This document shows positions 1 through 6,377 of a stretch of DNA of 6,377 nt, piece by piece. Source of the stretch: JAIPEK01 sp041685935. GTDB taxonomy: Bacteria > Desulfobacterota > Desulfobacteria > Desulfobacterales > Desulfobacteraceae. Position 1 is the first letter of the stretch. The number at the start of each line of letters is the position of its first letter. Position numbers and translations under genes: made by a program. The notes under the pieces are model-generated. The model saw only the letters and a list, made by a program, of their open reading frames with translations, made no database searches and was not told the DNA's origin. The DNA is taken from the NCBI GenBank assembly GCA_041685935.1, contig JAWLES010000139.1:1-6377 (forward strand). The letters are read 5' to 3'.

Positions 1-176
1 GCCAGGGCAGACCGGACAGGTTTACTCTGGCTTTTTGTGTTTCCTGACAACACCTCTTTACCCCCTCTTTGTAAGTATCAATCAAGGAACCGCTTTTCAG
101 GTGATCCTGAAGATCGAAAGGGGGATTCGGCTTGCCGACTGAAACACCGGACTTTCAAAAAAAGGAGCAGCATGAT
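1..176. other. Left-edge region with no supported gene
   Basis: I see no gene here that I can support. Two plus-strand frames are open from the left edge: frame 1 to about position 205 and frame 2 to a TGA ending at 142. Neither has a recognisable motif or a start inside the window, so either could be the tail of an upstream gene or chance. A small dyad, TTCAGG-TGAT-CCTGAA, lies at 96-111 and could be an operator for the HTH gene that follows, but its arms are only six bases. No convincing sigma-70 promoter was found. Confidence 0.4.
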
Positions 177-506
177 ATGGAAATATTGTGCGTTAAGGAA
201 GTAGCCAGGTTCATAAAAAGGTCCAAGTCATGGGTTTATCAGAATTATGAAAAGCTTGGCGGTGTGAAAGTTGGAAGCTCACTGTTCTTCCCATCAAAGG
301 AGGAGATCTATGAGCGTCTATTTCAACAAAAGAAGGGAGTGGTGGGAGTACTATTTCCGCCACAACAAAACGCCTTACACCGGAGCGGGATTCAAGCGGA
401 AAAAACATGCTCTGGAAGCGGAGGCGGACAGAAAGAAGGAGGTAAAACAGCCGCAGCCGGTCAGTCGGGAGAAAATCGACATGGGCTTCTTGACGTTATT
501 GAATGA
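177..506 (+). CDS. Small excisionase/AlpA-type helix-turn-helix DNA-binding protein
   Basis: A 109-residue protein. Residues 1-52 form a compact MerR/excisionase-like (HTH_17 type) domain: start MEILCVKEVARF, recognition helix around SKSWVYQNYEKLG, then a short hairpin VGSSLFFPSKEEIYERL. Such proteins act as recombination directionality factors or local repressors beside integrase genes. That role is inferred from the fold type and the neighbour, not shown. The ATG at 177 is chosen because AGGAG (163-167) lies nine bases upstream; a TTG at 132 in the same frame would add 15 residues. From about residue 53 the sequence becomes low-complexity (Gly, Gln, Lys, Ser) and runs through the first 197 nt of the integrase gene in another frame. 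The domain is therefore convincing, while the C-terminal half may be only a by-product of the overlap. A frameshift linking it to the integrase would have to be +1. Confidence 0.7.
   Translation: MEILCVKEVARFIKRSKSWVYQNYEKLGGVKVGSSLFFPSKEEIYERLFQQKKGVVGVLFPPQQNALHRSGIQAEKTCSGSGGGQKEGGKTAAAGQSGENRHGLLDVIE
296..305 (+). promoter_or_regulatory. Strong Shine-Dalgarno deciding the integrase start
   Basis: AAAGGAGGAG lies inside the HTH coding region. Its core AGGAGG (298-303) ends six bases before the ATG at 310. This supports ATG 310 over the in-frame TTG at 271 and argues that the integrase is translated independently rather than as a frameshift fusion with the HTH protein. Confidence 0.75.
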
Positions 507-1281
507 GCGCCTGGATTATCTTCAGGCATACCGGTCGAAAAAGCATTACCAGGATACTTTGTATATGGCCAAAAAATGGGTAAACCAATGGAAGGAGAGG
601 GGAGTTCATGAGATTTCCCCGGAAATGATACGGTCGTATCTTATTTCCGTTAGACAGGAGGTATCCGCACACACGGCAAACAAGGAGCTCAGATGTCTGA
701 GGGCCTTGTTTAACTACGGAATCAAGCCTCCGAACCGATGGTTTGTTTTTAATCCCACTGACGGCCTTGAATTTTTTCCGAAGGAGTCAAAAGTAAAATA
801 CATTCCTCCGGTGGAGGATGTCATCAAGGTTATTCTGGCAGCAGAAGGGGATGTTCAGGATTATTTGTGGACCATCGCTCTTACACTGGGCAGAATGTCT
901 GAGGTCAACCGGCTGGAGTGGAAGGACATTGATTTTCATAACCGGACGGTTACTCTCTACACCCGGAATAAAGGGGAATGGGTTACAGGGCCTTACCAGG
1001 ACAGGAAAAAAATCATGAAGTCCTTGTGTGAAAGGGCAGGGGTCCGGTATTTCAGATTCCATCCAATAAGGCATTTCGGAGCCTCTCTGCTTGAAAAGGA
1101 GGGGGTTTCCATAAAGGTGATCCAGGAGCTGCTCGGCCATGAAAACCGGAGAACAACGGAAATTTATCTGCATTCGTTCGCCGGTTCGGAGAAAGAGGCA
1201 ATGGACAGATTGAATATGACCCTTAGTATGTTTAACAGCGGGTTTGAGAATGAAAAGCGCAAGACCGAAACGCAAGACTGA
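310..1281 (+). CDS. Tyrosine-recombinase (phage-type) integrase, probably with an internal deletion
   Basis: A 323-residue site-specific integrase. Residues 1-45 are a basic, aromatic-rich arm-binding-like N-terminus (RREWWEYYFRHNKTPY). Residues about 55-150 are the SAM-like core-binding domain. The rest is the catalytic domain: Arg195 in LTLGRMSE, a hairpin with Lys221 as candidate lysine, His251-x-x-Arg254 in FHPIRH, His277 in LLGHEN and nucleophile Tyr286 in TTEIYLH. The distances Arg254-His277 (23) and His277-Tyr286 (9) match XerD exactly. Arg195 to His251 is only 56 residues, against 96 in XerD (R148-H244) and in lambda Int (R212-H308), so about 40 residues are missing near residues 219-226. 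The reading frame is intact, so this is a clean in-frame loss or an unusually short family. The gene follows and overlaps the HTH gene and ends 43 nt from the tRNA-Lys 3' end, suggesting it served an element using that tRNA as its attachment site. Enzymatic activity is doubtful. Confidence 0.88.
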   Translation: MSVYFNKRREWWEYYFRHNKTPYTGAGFKRKKHALEAEADRKKEVKQPQPVSREKIDMGFLTLLNERLDYLQAYRSKKHYQDTLYMAKKWVNQWKERGVHEISPEMIRSYLISVRQEVSAHTANKELRCLRALFNYGIKPPNRWFVFNPTDGLEFFPKESKVKYIPPVEDVIKVILAAEGDVQDYLWTIALTLGRMSEVNRLEWKDIDFHNRTVTLYTRNKGEWVTGPYQDRKKIMKSLCERAGVRYFRFHPIRHFGASLLEKEGVSIKVIQELLGHENRRTTEIYLHSFAGSEKEAMDRLNMTLSMFNSGFENEKRKTETQD

Positions 1282-1316
1282 AAACAAAAAGGGTTTTGGA
1301 AAACTCCAAAACCCTT
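1281..1316 (-). terminator. Intrinsic terminator for tRNA-Lys
   Basis: A perfect 12-bp stem, AAGGGTTTTGGA with TCCAAAACCCTT (1289-1300 and 1305-1316), closes a four-base loop AAAC. Read on the minus strand, the hairpin is followed by a T-rich run complementary to 1281-1288 (TTTGTTTT, preceded by the stem's own Ts). It starts nine bases after the encoded CCA of the tRNA, as expected for its terminator. On the plus strand no T-run follows (GTCATTTC), so it would end integrase transcription only weakly. Confidence 0.8.
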
Positions 1317-1324
1317 GTCATTTC

Positions 1325-1400
1325 TGGTGGGCCGTCAGGGGATCGAACCCCGGACCTACTGATTAAGAGTCAGTTGCTCTACCAATTGAGCTAACGGCCC
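1325..1400 (-). tRNA. tRNA-Lys (anticodon CTT)
   Basis: The minus strand folds as a complete 76-nt tRNA. The acceptor stem is GGGCCGT with ACGGCCC, the D stem GCTC/GAGC, and the anticodon stem ACTGA/TCAGT around loop CTCTTAA, giving anticodon CTT (reads AAG, lysine). The variable loop has five bases. The T stem CGGGG/CCCTG has one G-U pair and the T loop is TTCGATC. Discriminator A and the CCA end (complement of 1325-1327) are encoded. The 3' end faces the integrase gene, so this tRNA is the likely insertion target of the element to the left. Confidence 0.97.
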
Positions 1401-1415
1401 CTGTTTGAAAACAGG
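1400..1415. repeat. Perfect dyad at the tRNA 5' boundary
   Basis: CCTGTTT-GA-AAACAGG is an inverted repeat with seven-base arms around a two-base centre. It covers the predicted start site and leader of the tRNA-Lys transcript and touches the first tRNA base. It could be a protein-binding dyad or a leader hairpin; the two-base centre makes a tight RNA hairpin less likely. Confidence 0.4.
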
Positions 1416-1418
1416 CAA

Positions 1419-1447
1419 TAAATACCAACGATTTGTTGCCGTGTCAA
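1419..1447 (-). promoter_or_regulatory. Predicted sigma-70 promoter of tRNA-Lys
   Basis: On the minus strand a perfect -35 TTGACA (complement of 1442-1447) is followed after 17 bases by TATTTA (complement of 1419-1424), a weaker -10. Transcription would start near 1412, giving a leader of about eleven bases before the mature tRNA 5' end at 1400. Confidence 0.6.
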
Positions 1448-1463
1448 CGTTTTTTTAAATATA

Positions 1464-1493
1464 TTGACCGTCAAATAATCTGTTTGATATAAT
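1464..1493 (+). promoter_or_regulatory. Predicted sigma-70 promoter of the hemL operon
   Basis: The -35 TTGACC (1464-1469) and a perfect -10 TATAAT (1488-1493) are separated by 18 bases. The start site would fall near 1500, leaving a leader of about 48 bases before hemL. An AT-only stretch (1450-1463) just upstream could act as an UP element. The dyad TTGAC-C-GTCAA (1464-1474) covers the -35 and could be an operator. Confidence 0.7.
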
Positions 1494-1547
1494 TCGAAAT
1501 TTATGAAATCACCGAACTTTGATATTTCAATCTGAAAGGGATGAATA

Positions 1548-2837
1548 ATGGATATTTCGAAATCGGAAAAAATGTATAAACAGGCAGAACAGTATATTCC
1601 CGGAGGGGTGAATTCTCCGGCAAGGGCCTGCAGCTCGGTCGGCGGAAGGCCTATCTTCATAGAAAGCGCCCAGGGCGCGCGAATGGTTGATGTGAACGGA
1701 AACAGCTACATTGACTATGTACTCTCCTGGGGCCCTTTGATCCTCGGTCATCGGCATCCTTCGGTGATCCGTCTGGTGGAGGAAGCGTTGAAACAGGGCA
1801 CTAGTTTCGGAGCGCCTACCGAGCACGAAACAGTACTTGCCAGGATAGTTACCGAAATGGTGCCCTCGGTGGAAAAGCTTAGGTTCGTGAACTCAGGCAC
1901 TGAAGCCACCATGAGCGCGGTAAGGCTTGCAAGGGCATATACCGGAAGGGATATCATTATTAAATTCGACGGCTGTTACCACGGGCATGCGGATACACTG
2001 CTGGTGGCTGCAGGTTCAGGTGTGGCAACCCTTGATATTCCCGGCACTCCCGGAGTTCCCAAGGATATAATAACAAACACCCTGTCACTCAAATATAATG
2101 ACATAGAAGGGTTCAAATCAGTTATGGCTGAAAAAGGGGACCGGGTTGCAGGGATTATTGTTGAGCCCGTTGCCGGGAATATGGGGATGATCATGCCCGG
2201 TGAAGGCTTTCTTGAAGAGTTGCGGGAGCAGTCTTCAAAATACGGCAGCCTTTTGATTTTCGACGAAGTCATGACAGGATTCAGGGTTTCACCCGGCTGC
2301 GCGCAGGGGTTCTTCGGTATACGGCCTGATCTTACCTGTTTCGGCAAGGTTATCGGAGGTGGTCTCCCTGTGGGCGCATACGGTGGTAAAAAGGAGATCA
2401 TGGACAGGATTGCCCCTAAGGGAGATGTTTATCAGGCTGGTACGCTTTCGGGAAATCCTCTTGCCATGGCCGCTGGAATTGCAACACTTCAGGAGCTGCG
2501 CAAAGAAGGAGTATTTGACACTCTGAACGCAGGAACCGCAAGATTGATAAACGGAATCAAAAAGGCTGCTGAAGATGCAGGAATAAGTGTAAGCGTATCC
2601 ATGGCCGGTGCCATGGCAGGGGTGTTTTTCAGCTCAGGAGAAGTAAACAGCTTTGAAGATGCCAAAAAATGCGATCTGGACATGTTTGCAAAGTATTATA
2701 ACGGGATGCTGAAAAAGGGGATTTACCTGGCTCCGTCCCAGTTCGAAGCCATCTTTACCTCCACCGCCCATACCAGTGAGGATATCGATTTGACAATTGA
2801 GGCAGCCTCTGAAGTATTGTCCGGAATCAGCAGATGA
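1548..2837 (+). CDS. hemL: Glutamate-1-semialdehyde 2,1-aminomutase
   Basis: Cytoplasmic PLP enzyme that converts glutamate-1-semialdehyde to 5-aminolevulinate, the last step of the C5 route to tetrapyrroles (heme, siroheme, corrinoids). At 429 residues it is full length (E. coli HemL is 426). Visible motifs: substrate-side N-terminus YIPGGVNSPARA (16-27), PLP phosphate-binding NSGTEATM (115-122), GCYHGH (142-147), the cofactor aspartate in FDEVMTGFR (Asp239), Schiff-base lysine Lys267 in FGKVIGGGLPVGAYGG, and QAGTLSGNPLAM (296-307). The start is fixed by AAAGGG (1535-1540) seven bases upstream and an in-frame TGA just before it at 1542. The stop overlaps the mpl start (ATGA). No alterations in key residues were noticed. 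Confidence 0.97.
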   Translation: MDISKSEKMYKQAEQYIPGGVNSPARACSSVGGRPIFIESAQGARMVDVNGNSYIDYVLSWGPLILGHRHPSVIRLVEEALKQGTSFGAPTEHETVLARIVTEMVPSVEKLRFVNSGTEATMSAVRLARAYTGRDIIIKFDGCYHGHADTLLVAAGSGVATLDIPGTPGVPKDIITNTLSLKYNDIEGFKSVMAEKGDRVAGIIVEPVAGNMGMIMPGEGFLEELREQSSKYGSLLIFDEVMTGFRVSPGCAQGFFGIRPDLTCFGKVIGGGLPVGAYGGKKEIMDRIAPKGDVYQAGTLSGNPLAMAAGIATLQELRKEGVFDTLNAGTARLINGIKKAAEDAGISVSVSMAGAMAGVFFSSGEVNSFEDAKKCDLDMFAKYYNGMLKKGIYLAPSQFEAIFTSTAHTSEDIDLTIEAASEVLSGISR

Positions 2838-4225
2838 CGGTTAGGAAAATTCATCTGACCGCGGCCTGTGGAACGGGCATGGGCACCCTTGCCTGTATGC
2901 TTAAAGACAGGGGATATGAAGTTACAGGTTCCGATCGGAATATATACCCGCCCATGAGCGACTTTCTCAGGGAAAAGGGGATTGTGCTGTTTGACGGTTA
3001 CAGTGAACACAACCTTGATTACGGACCAGACCTTGTGATTATCGGGAATGCCGTAAAAAAAGACAATTGTGAAGCTGTCAAGGTTATGAATGAGGGTATT
3101 CCGTACCTGTCAATGCCCCAGGCGCTGGTGCGTTTTTTTGTGGATGGAAGAAAAGTTATCCTGATTACCGGTACCCACGGCAAAACCACCACCGCATCAA
3201 TAATGGCATGGCTCCTTCATGATGCCGGGCTTGACCCGTCTTTCCTGATCGGTGGCATTGTCAGGGATTTTGGATCGAGTTACCGACTGGGCAAGGGTGA
3301 GTATTTCGTGATTGAAGGGGATGAGTATGATACTGCTTTTTTTGACAAAGGCCCCAAATTCATGCACTATGACCCATTTATCACTATTGTCACCGGAATT
3401 GAATTCGATCATGCAGATATTTTTGACGACATCGACCACATAAAGAATGTGTTCCGGTCACTTTTCAGGAAACTTTCACCTGCCTCTCTTCTTGTTGCAC
3501 CGGATGCGGACCCTAACGTCAATGAAATTATCCAAGCCGCCCGCTGCAGGGTGAAGACCTTTGGCCGTCATGGATCATCTGCCTCATTTGATCATTATGA
3601 CATCACACACGCAGGTTCGGGGTTTAAAATCATATCCCGGGAAGCCGGAGAGATTGATATTCAAAGTTCTCTAATGGGAACGCATAATATGAACAACATT
3701 CTGGCGGTTGCCTGTACTCTCGGGGAGACCGGGTGTGAGGCGGAAAGTCTGAAAAAAGCCTTGAAAACTTTTACCGGTGTCAGGAGGCGGCAGGAAATCA
3801 GAGGAGTGAAAAACGGCATAACCGTTATGGATGATTTTGCCCATCACCCTTCTGCAGTAAGGGAAACCGTCAGCGCTGTCAGATCCTTTTATACCGGAGG
3901 CAGGATTCTTGCCGTTTTTGAACCCGGAACCAACACAAGTATGCGGAAAATTTTTCAGGAACAATATCCCTCCTCCTTTATCCATGCGGACATGGTTTGT
4001 ATCAAAGAGCCCGGGGCGATTGAAAAAATTCCGGAAAATGAAAGGATTTCCACAGAAAAAATGGTTCTTGATATTTCCAAGCTGGGCATTGATGCTTATT
4101 CTTTTAAATGGACGGATGGTATTGTGGATTTTATGGCACAAACTGCGGAAAGGGGAGATGTTGTACTGGTAATGTCGAACAGCGGGTTTGATAATATACA
4201 TGAAAAACTGTTAAACGCTTTATAA
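2834..4225 (+). CDS. mpl: UDP-N-acetylmuramate:L-alanyl-gamma-D-glutamyl-meso-diaminopimelate ligase
   Basis: ATP-dependent Mur-family ligase that joins recycled murein tripeptide directly to UDP-MurNAc, returning cell-wall fragments to peptidoglycan synthesis in the cytoplasm. Length is 463 residues (E. coli Mpl 457). The N-terminal Rossmann domain has ACGTGMGTLA (11-20) and VTGSDRNIYPPMS (30-42). The central ATPase domain has the P-loop GTHGKTTT (113-120), EGDEYDTAFFDK (161-172) and EFDHADIFDD (190-199). The C-terminal domain has RRRQEIRG (317-324), DDFAHHPSA (333-341), EPGTNTSM (363-370) and MSNSGFDNIHEKLL (447-460). The FFDK and FDHADIFDD segments fit Mpl better than MurC. The ATG overlaps the hemL TGA by four bases with only a weak GGAAT upstream, so translation probably depends on coupling to hemL. 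No other recycling genes are in view. Confidence 0.95.
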   Translation: MTVRKIHLTAACGTGMGTLACMLKDRGYEVTGSDRNIYPPMSDFLREKGIVLFDGYSEHNLDYGPDLVIIGNAVKKDNCEAVKVMNEGIPYLSMPQALVRFFVDGRKVILITGTHGKTTTASIMAWLLHDAGLDPSFLIGGIVRDFGSSYRLGKGEYFVIEGDEYDTAFFDKGPKFMHYDPFITIVTGIEFDHADIFDDIDHIKNVFRSLFRKLSPASLLVAPDADPNVNEIIQAARCRVKTFGRHGSSASFDHYDITHAGSGFKIISREAGEIDIQSSLMGTHNMNNILAVACTLGETGCEAESLKKALKTFTGVRRRQEIRGVKNGITVMDDFAHHPSAVRETVSAVRSFYTGGRILAVFEPGTNTSMRKIFQEQYPSSFIHADMVCIKEPGAIEKIPENERISTEKMVLDISKLGIDAYSFKWTDGIVDFMAQTAERGDVVLVMSNSGFDNIHEKLLNAL

Positions 4226-4260
4226 ACGAAAACTGAAACGAACGGAATCTGGAGAATATA

Positions 4261-4698
4261 ATGGTTGAAATTGAAAAATTTGAATGGACGGAGGATCTCA
4301 GTGTAGATCTCAGGGAAATCGATGAGCTGCAGAAAAAAATGTTTGCCCTTTTTAACGCCCTGCTTGATTTGAAAGAGCGTGATGCAGAGGCCAAAGAGTG
4401 TGCAAACATGATTTCCGAGATCAACGAATATGCGAAGTATTACTTTTCACGTGAAGAAGAGATTTTAAAGGAGAACAAATACCCTGAACTTGAACTTCAT
4501 TCAGGTGAACACAAGAATTTTACGAAGCATACCGTCAGCATGAGAAGAGTTGTCGCAGAAGACAAGGATAACCTGACATATGAAAATATAACAGAGTTGA
4601 GGGACTGGCTTGTTGATCATATAAAAGAGCATGATCTGCTTTATGTCCCGTTTTTGAGAATAAACCGCTTTATAGAGGAGACGGCAGGGCAAAATTAA
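4261..4698 (+). CDS. Hemerythrin-like protein lacking the two Fe2 histidines
   Basis: A 145-residue four-helix bacteriohemerythrin. Family landmarks are present: FEWTEDLSVDLREID (7-21), FSREEEILKENKYPE (62-76), the LHSGEHKNF pair (79-87) and DWLVDHIKEHDLLY (115-128). Bacteriohemerythrins carry a carboxylate-bridged diiron site that binds O2, for storage, delivery or sensing. Kept here are the bridging Glu65 and Asp125 and the three Fe1 histidines His80, His84 and His120. Replaced are the two Fe2 histidines: the usual IDEQHK is IDELQK (Gln24), and the usual HFxxEE is YFSREE (Tyr61). Each lost histidine is one base from a His codon (CAG, TAC). Classical O2 binding is therefore unlikely. A one-iron site or a site with Tyr61 as ligand is possible. 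GGAG (4251-4254) lies six bases before the ATG. The gene is 35 nt after mpl, so it may be transcribed with hemL-mpl. Confidence 0.88.
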   Translation: MVEIEKFEWTEDLSVDLREIDELQKKMFALFNALLDLKERDAEAKECANMISEINEYAKYYFSREEEILKENKYPELELHSGEHKNFTKHTVSMRRVVAEDKDNLTYENITELRDWLVDHIKEHDLLYVPFLRINRFIEETAGQN

Positions 4699-4730
4699 AG
4701 TCTGCTGCCGGGAAGGACGATCTGCAGTTA

Positions 4731-4738
4731 AAGGAGGT
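4731..4738 (+). promoter_or_regulatory. Perfect Shine-Dalgarno without a standard start codon
   Basis: AAGGAGGT is a full match to the anti-Shine-Dalgarno of 16S rRNA, yet no ATG, GTG or TTG lies 4-14 bases downstream. The nearest ATG is at 4772, 33 bases on, served only by a weak AGGA (4762-4765). In-frame candidates would need a rare start. An ATT at 4751 would extend the small basic protein by seven residues. An ATT at 4740 would give an 11-codon leader whose TGA overlaps the ATG at 4772. Confidence 0.5.
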
Positions 4739-4771
4739 TATTCATAACAAATTCAGACAACAGGACTCATT

Positions 4772-5002
4772 ATGAATATTTTATACAAAACAATTCCCTT
4801 TAACGATGACACGGTTCCCAATACCGACAGGGTCGGCAGGCTTCCCGGCAGAGGATCGGCTGCGTACGGCAAAAGAAGGCAGAAAGACAGGCGCAAGAGA
4901 AAATACGACAGGCGCAAGAGTGTAAGGACCGGTGTGATCGTATCCCTGTCCTGCAGGAACGACAGACGCAAGGGCGGTGACAGAAGAAAAACCGGTTTAT
5001 GA
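4772..5002 (+). CDS. Small basic protein with Asp-Arg-Arg-Lys repeats, function unknown
   Basis: A predicted 76-residue protein that I cannot assign to a named family. Residues 1-20 are ordinary (MNILYKTIPFNDD). From residue 20 on it is very rich in Arg and Lys, with four copies of DRRK at 39-42, 46-49, 64-67 and 70-73, spaced 7, 18 and 6 residues. A short hydrophobic stretch with one cysteine (TGVIVSLSC, 53-61) separates the pairs. There is no signal peptide or membrane segment. Repeated Asp-Arg-Arg motifs occur in small uncharacterised proteobacterial proteins, as far as I recall. The charge suggests binding to nucleic acid or to acidic lipid or protein, but that is inference. The ATG has AGGA six bases upstream; a far stronger site lies at 4731-4738. 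It sits 73 nt after the hemerythrin gene on the same strand and may end that operon. Confidence 0.55.
   Translation: MNILYKTIPFNDDTVPNTDRVGRLPGRGSAAYGKRRQKDRRKRKYDRRKSVRTGVIVSLSCRNDRRKGGDRRKTGL
4886..4990 (+). repeat. In-gene repeats encoding the DRRK motif
   Basis: GACAGGCGCAAGAG occurs identically at 4886-4899 and 4907-4920, a 21-base (seven-codon) period. A close copy GACAGACGCAAG is at 4961-4972 and a diverged one GACAGAAGAAAA at 4979-4990. Identity at the DNA level in the first pair suggests recent duplication by slippage or unequal exchange, with the later copies older or changed at synonymous sites. Confidence 0.7.
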
Positions 5003-5165
5003 GGCCGGCCTCCCGGTCCTGCTATCGGACAGGCTCAATTCTGTTCAGCAGTCCTGCTTGATCAAAAAGTCATCCTGGAACATATTCCCTGAAAAAAATC
5101 TGCAAAACCAAGGTTCAAATCGGATTCGGACTCATTGTTCAAAGTACCACAATGATGAAAAAGTT

Positions 5166-5194
5166 TTGCGATTGTATCCGGCTTCTGGTATAAA
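5166..5194 (+). promoter_or_regulatory. Predicted extended -10 promoter of resB
   Basis: TTGCGA (5166-5171) and TATAAA (5189-5194) are 17 bases apart, and TGG just before the -10 provides an extended -10 element. Transcription would begin near 5201, giving a leader of roughly 100 bases before resB. This suggests resB can be transcribed separately from hemL-mpl. Confidence 0.5.
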
Positions 5195-5244
5195 TGTCGG
5201 GTTTGAAACTCATATGATGCTGTGATTTAAAAAGCAATCCATGG

Positions 5245-5287
5245 ATACAGGGTTCGGCTGAAACAGGCTTAATTCCTGTGTCTGTAT
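5245..5287 (+). repeat. Nested inverted repeats in the resB leader
   Basis: The outer arms ATACAG (5245-5250) and CTGTAT (5282-5287) enclose the inner arms ACAGG (5263-5267) and CCTGT (5275-5279). ATACAGG (5245-5251) could instead pair with CCTGTGT (5275-5281) through one G-U pair, so two folds compete. The structure ends four bases before the ribosome site AAAAGG (5291-5296). It could affect resB translation, but the arms are short. Confidence 0.35.
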
Positions 5288-5303
5288 TAAAAAAGGTTTT
5301 GAT

Positions 5304-6377
5304 ATGGCGCATGACAAATCAGAGAGTTCATTTTTGAAAAGGATCTGGAATTTTTTCACCTCAGTGAAACTCACCGTGGTTTTGCTGGTTTTGCTGGCTG
5401 CAACTTCGATAATCGGAACCATTATTCCCCAAAACGCCTCTCCTGCATATTATTTTCATACATACGGCGAGTCTCTGTATAAGCTCTTTGCCGTTCTTAA
5501 TGTGTTCGACATGTATAATTCCTGGTGGTTTCTGACACTTCTTGGAATGCTGGCCGTCAATATCGTCGTATGTTCCGTGGACAGGCTGCGGTCCACATGG
5601 AAGATTATTTTTCCCGAAAAGATTCTGTTTAAACCGCAGAGATACAGAAAGCTGAAAAACAAGTCCGTTTTTGAAACAAATGAGAATATGGACAAGGTCC
5701 TGCCTGCATTTAAAGGGGTTCTTGATAAAAAATTCTCTTTTGTTTCGGAAAACCGGACGGATGACGGGGTCGCCCTGTATGCCGAGAAGGGTAGATGGAC
5801 CCGCCTCGGCGTTTATGTGGTTCACTCAAGCATACTGCTTTTGCTCATCGGAGGCCTGATCGGCGGCGTTTTCGGCTTGTCCGGGAACGTGAGGCTGGAT
5901 GAGGGCGAGAAGAAGGATGCGATCACTCTTTCAGGCAAGCAGCAGGATCATGAGCTTGGATTTTTCATCAAGTGCAACTCATTTGATGTGTCATTTTACG
6001 ATTCCGGAGCGCCTGAAGAGTTTCGTTCGAACCTGTCCATTATCAAAGACGGAGAAGAGGTGATGAAGTCTGATATACTCGTCAACCACCCTCTCTCCTT
6101 TGAAGGATACAATATTTATCAGTCCAGTTACGGCACTTCTTCCGCGGACAAGGTTCTGCTTCAGATACAAGGTTCCGACAGCTCAATGGTGTATACAAGA
6201 CAGATTGAAAAGGGCGAGAAAATCAAGCTTCCCGAAGGAAGGGGCACGTTCGAGCTGACCGGTTTTGAACCTAATTTTAACTTCAGGGGCCATTCCGTCG
6301 GAGAAGCCTTTACCGGAATCATGAGGAAGGGTGAAGACCCGAAAGGCACCCAGATTGTACTTCCGGTCCGGTTTCCC
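5304..6377 (+). CDS. resB: Cytochrome c biogenesis protein ResB (system II), 3' end outside the window
   Basis: The first 358 codons of an uninterrupted frame that runs off the right edge. ResB (Ccs1/CcsB) is a membrane protein that works with CcsA/ResC to move heme across the inner membrane and attach it to apocytochromes c outside. Membrane segments are seen at about 22-41 (LTVVLLVLLAATSIIGTI), 74-92 and 168-191. The third carries the family pattern GRWTRLGVYVVHSSILLLLIG, with His174 as the conserved membrane histidine. A large extracytoplasmic domain begins near 192 and includes the typical VNHPLSFEGYNIYQSSYG (260-277). The final membrane helix of the family is not reached. The start ATG has AAAAGG (5291-5296) seven bases upstream; the ATG at 5311 is out of frame. 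In related genomes ccsA and further heme genes often follow, which would lie to the right. Confidence 0.93.
   Translation, partial: MAHDKSESSFLKRIWNFFTSVKLTVVLLVLLAATSIIGTIIPQNASPAYYFHTYGESLYKLFAVLNVFDMYNSWWFLTLLGMLAVNIVVCSVDRLRSTWKIIFPEKILFKPQRYRKLKNKSVFETNENMDKVLPAFKGVLDKKFSFVSENRTDDGVALYAEKGRWTRLGVYVVHSSILLLLIGGLIGGVFGLSGNVRLDEGEKKDAITLSGKQQDHELGFFIKCNSFDVSFYDSGAPEEFRSNLSIIKDGEEVMKSDILVNHPLSFEGYNIYQSSYGTSSADKVLLQIQGSDSSMVYTRQIEKGEKIKLPEGRGTFELTGFEPNFNFRGHSVGEAFTGIMRKGEDPKGTQIVLPVRFP

Larger units (their letters stand above)
5003..5303. other. Intergenic region before resB
   Basis: No convincing gene lies in these 301 bases. A GTG-started frame (4977-5225) crosses it, but it has no ribosome site and no recognisable motif. 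At its left edge is a 12-base perfect palindrome GAGGCCGGCCTC (5001-5012) with outer arms ACCGG (4991-4995) and CCGGT (5013-5017). No T-run follows, so it is not a standard terminator. The right half holds a plausible promoter (5166-5194) and a leader with nested inverted repeats (5245-5287). Confidence 0.6.

Overview
The window looks like a chromosomal segment of an anaerobic, cytochrome-rich deltaproteobacterium (Desulfobacterota, possibly a sulfate reducer). That placement is inferred from three things: the style of the integrase and its HTH partner, hemL joined to mpl, and a ResB-type (system II) cytochrome c maturation gene near heme genes. No 16S rRNA or other decisive taxonomic marker is present.

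Left part (1-1324): this appears to be the end of an integrated mobile element. A small excisionase-type HTH gene (177-506) overlaps by 197 nt a tyrosine-recombinase gene (310-1281) that starts on its own strong Shine-Dalgarno. The recombinase keeps Arg, His-x-x-Arg, His and Tyr, but about 40 residues are missing between the first Arg and the His-x-x-Arg box, so it may be inactive. The gene ends 43 nt from the 3' end of a tRNA-Lys(CTT) gene on the minus strand (1325-1400). This is the usual geometry of an island inserted at a tRNA 3' end. A 12-bp hairpin between them, with a T-tract on the minus strand, is a good terminator for the tRNA.

Middle (1401-4225): a compact divergent promoter region fires the tRNA leftward and hemL rightward. 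hemL (glutamate-1-semialdehyde aminomutase, tetrapyrrole synthesis) overlaps mpl (murein tripeptide ligase, cell-wall recycling) by an ATGA, so the two are probably translationally coupled.

Right part (4226-6377): a hemerythrin-like gene lies 35 nt after mpl. It lacks exactly the two histidines that bind the O2-binding iron in classical hemerythrins, while all ligands of the other iron are kept. Next comes a small, very basic protein with four Asp-Arg-Arg-Lys repeats. A 301-nt gap with a plausible promoter and inverted repeats in the leader follows. Last is the first 358 codons of resB, which runs off the right edge. Functionally the right side links heme synthesis, an iron protein and cytochrome c assembly. 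The most unusual points are the altered hemerythrin site, the shortened integrase with its long gene overlap, and the Asp-Arg-Arg-Lys repeat protein.
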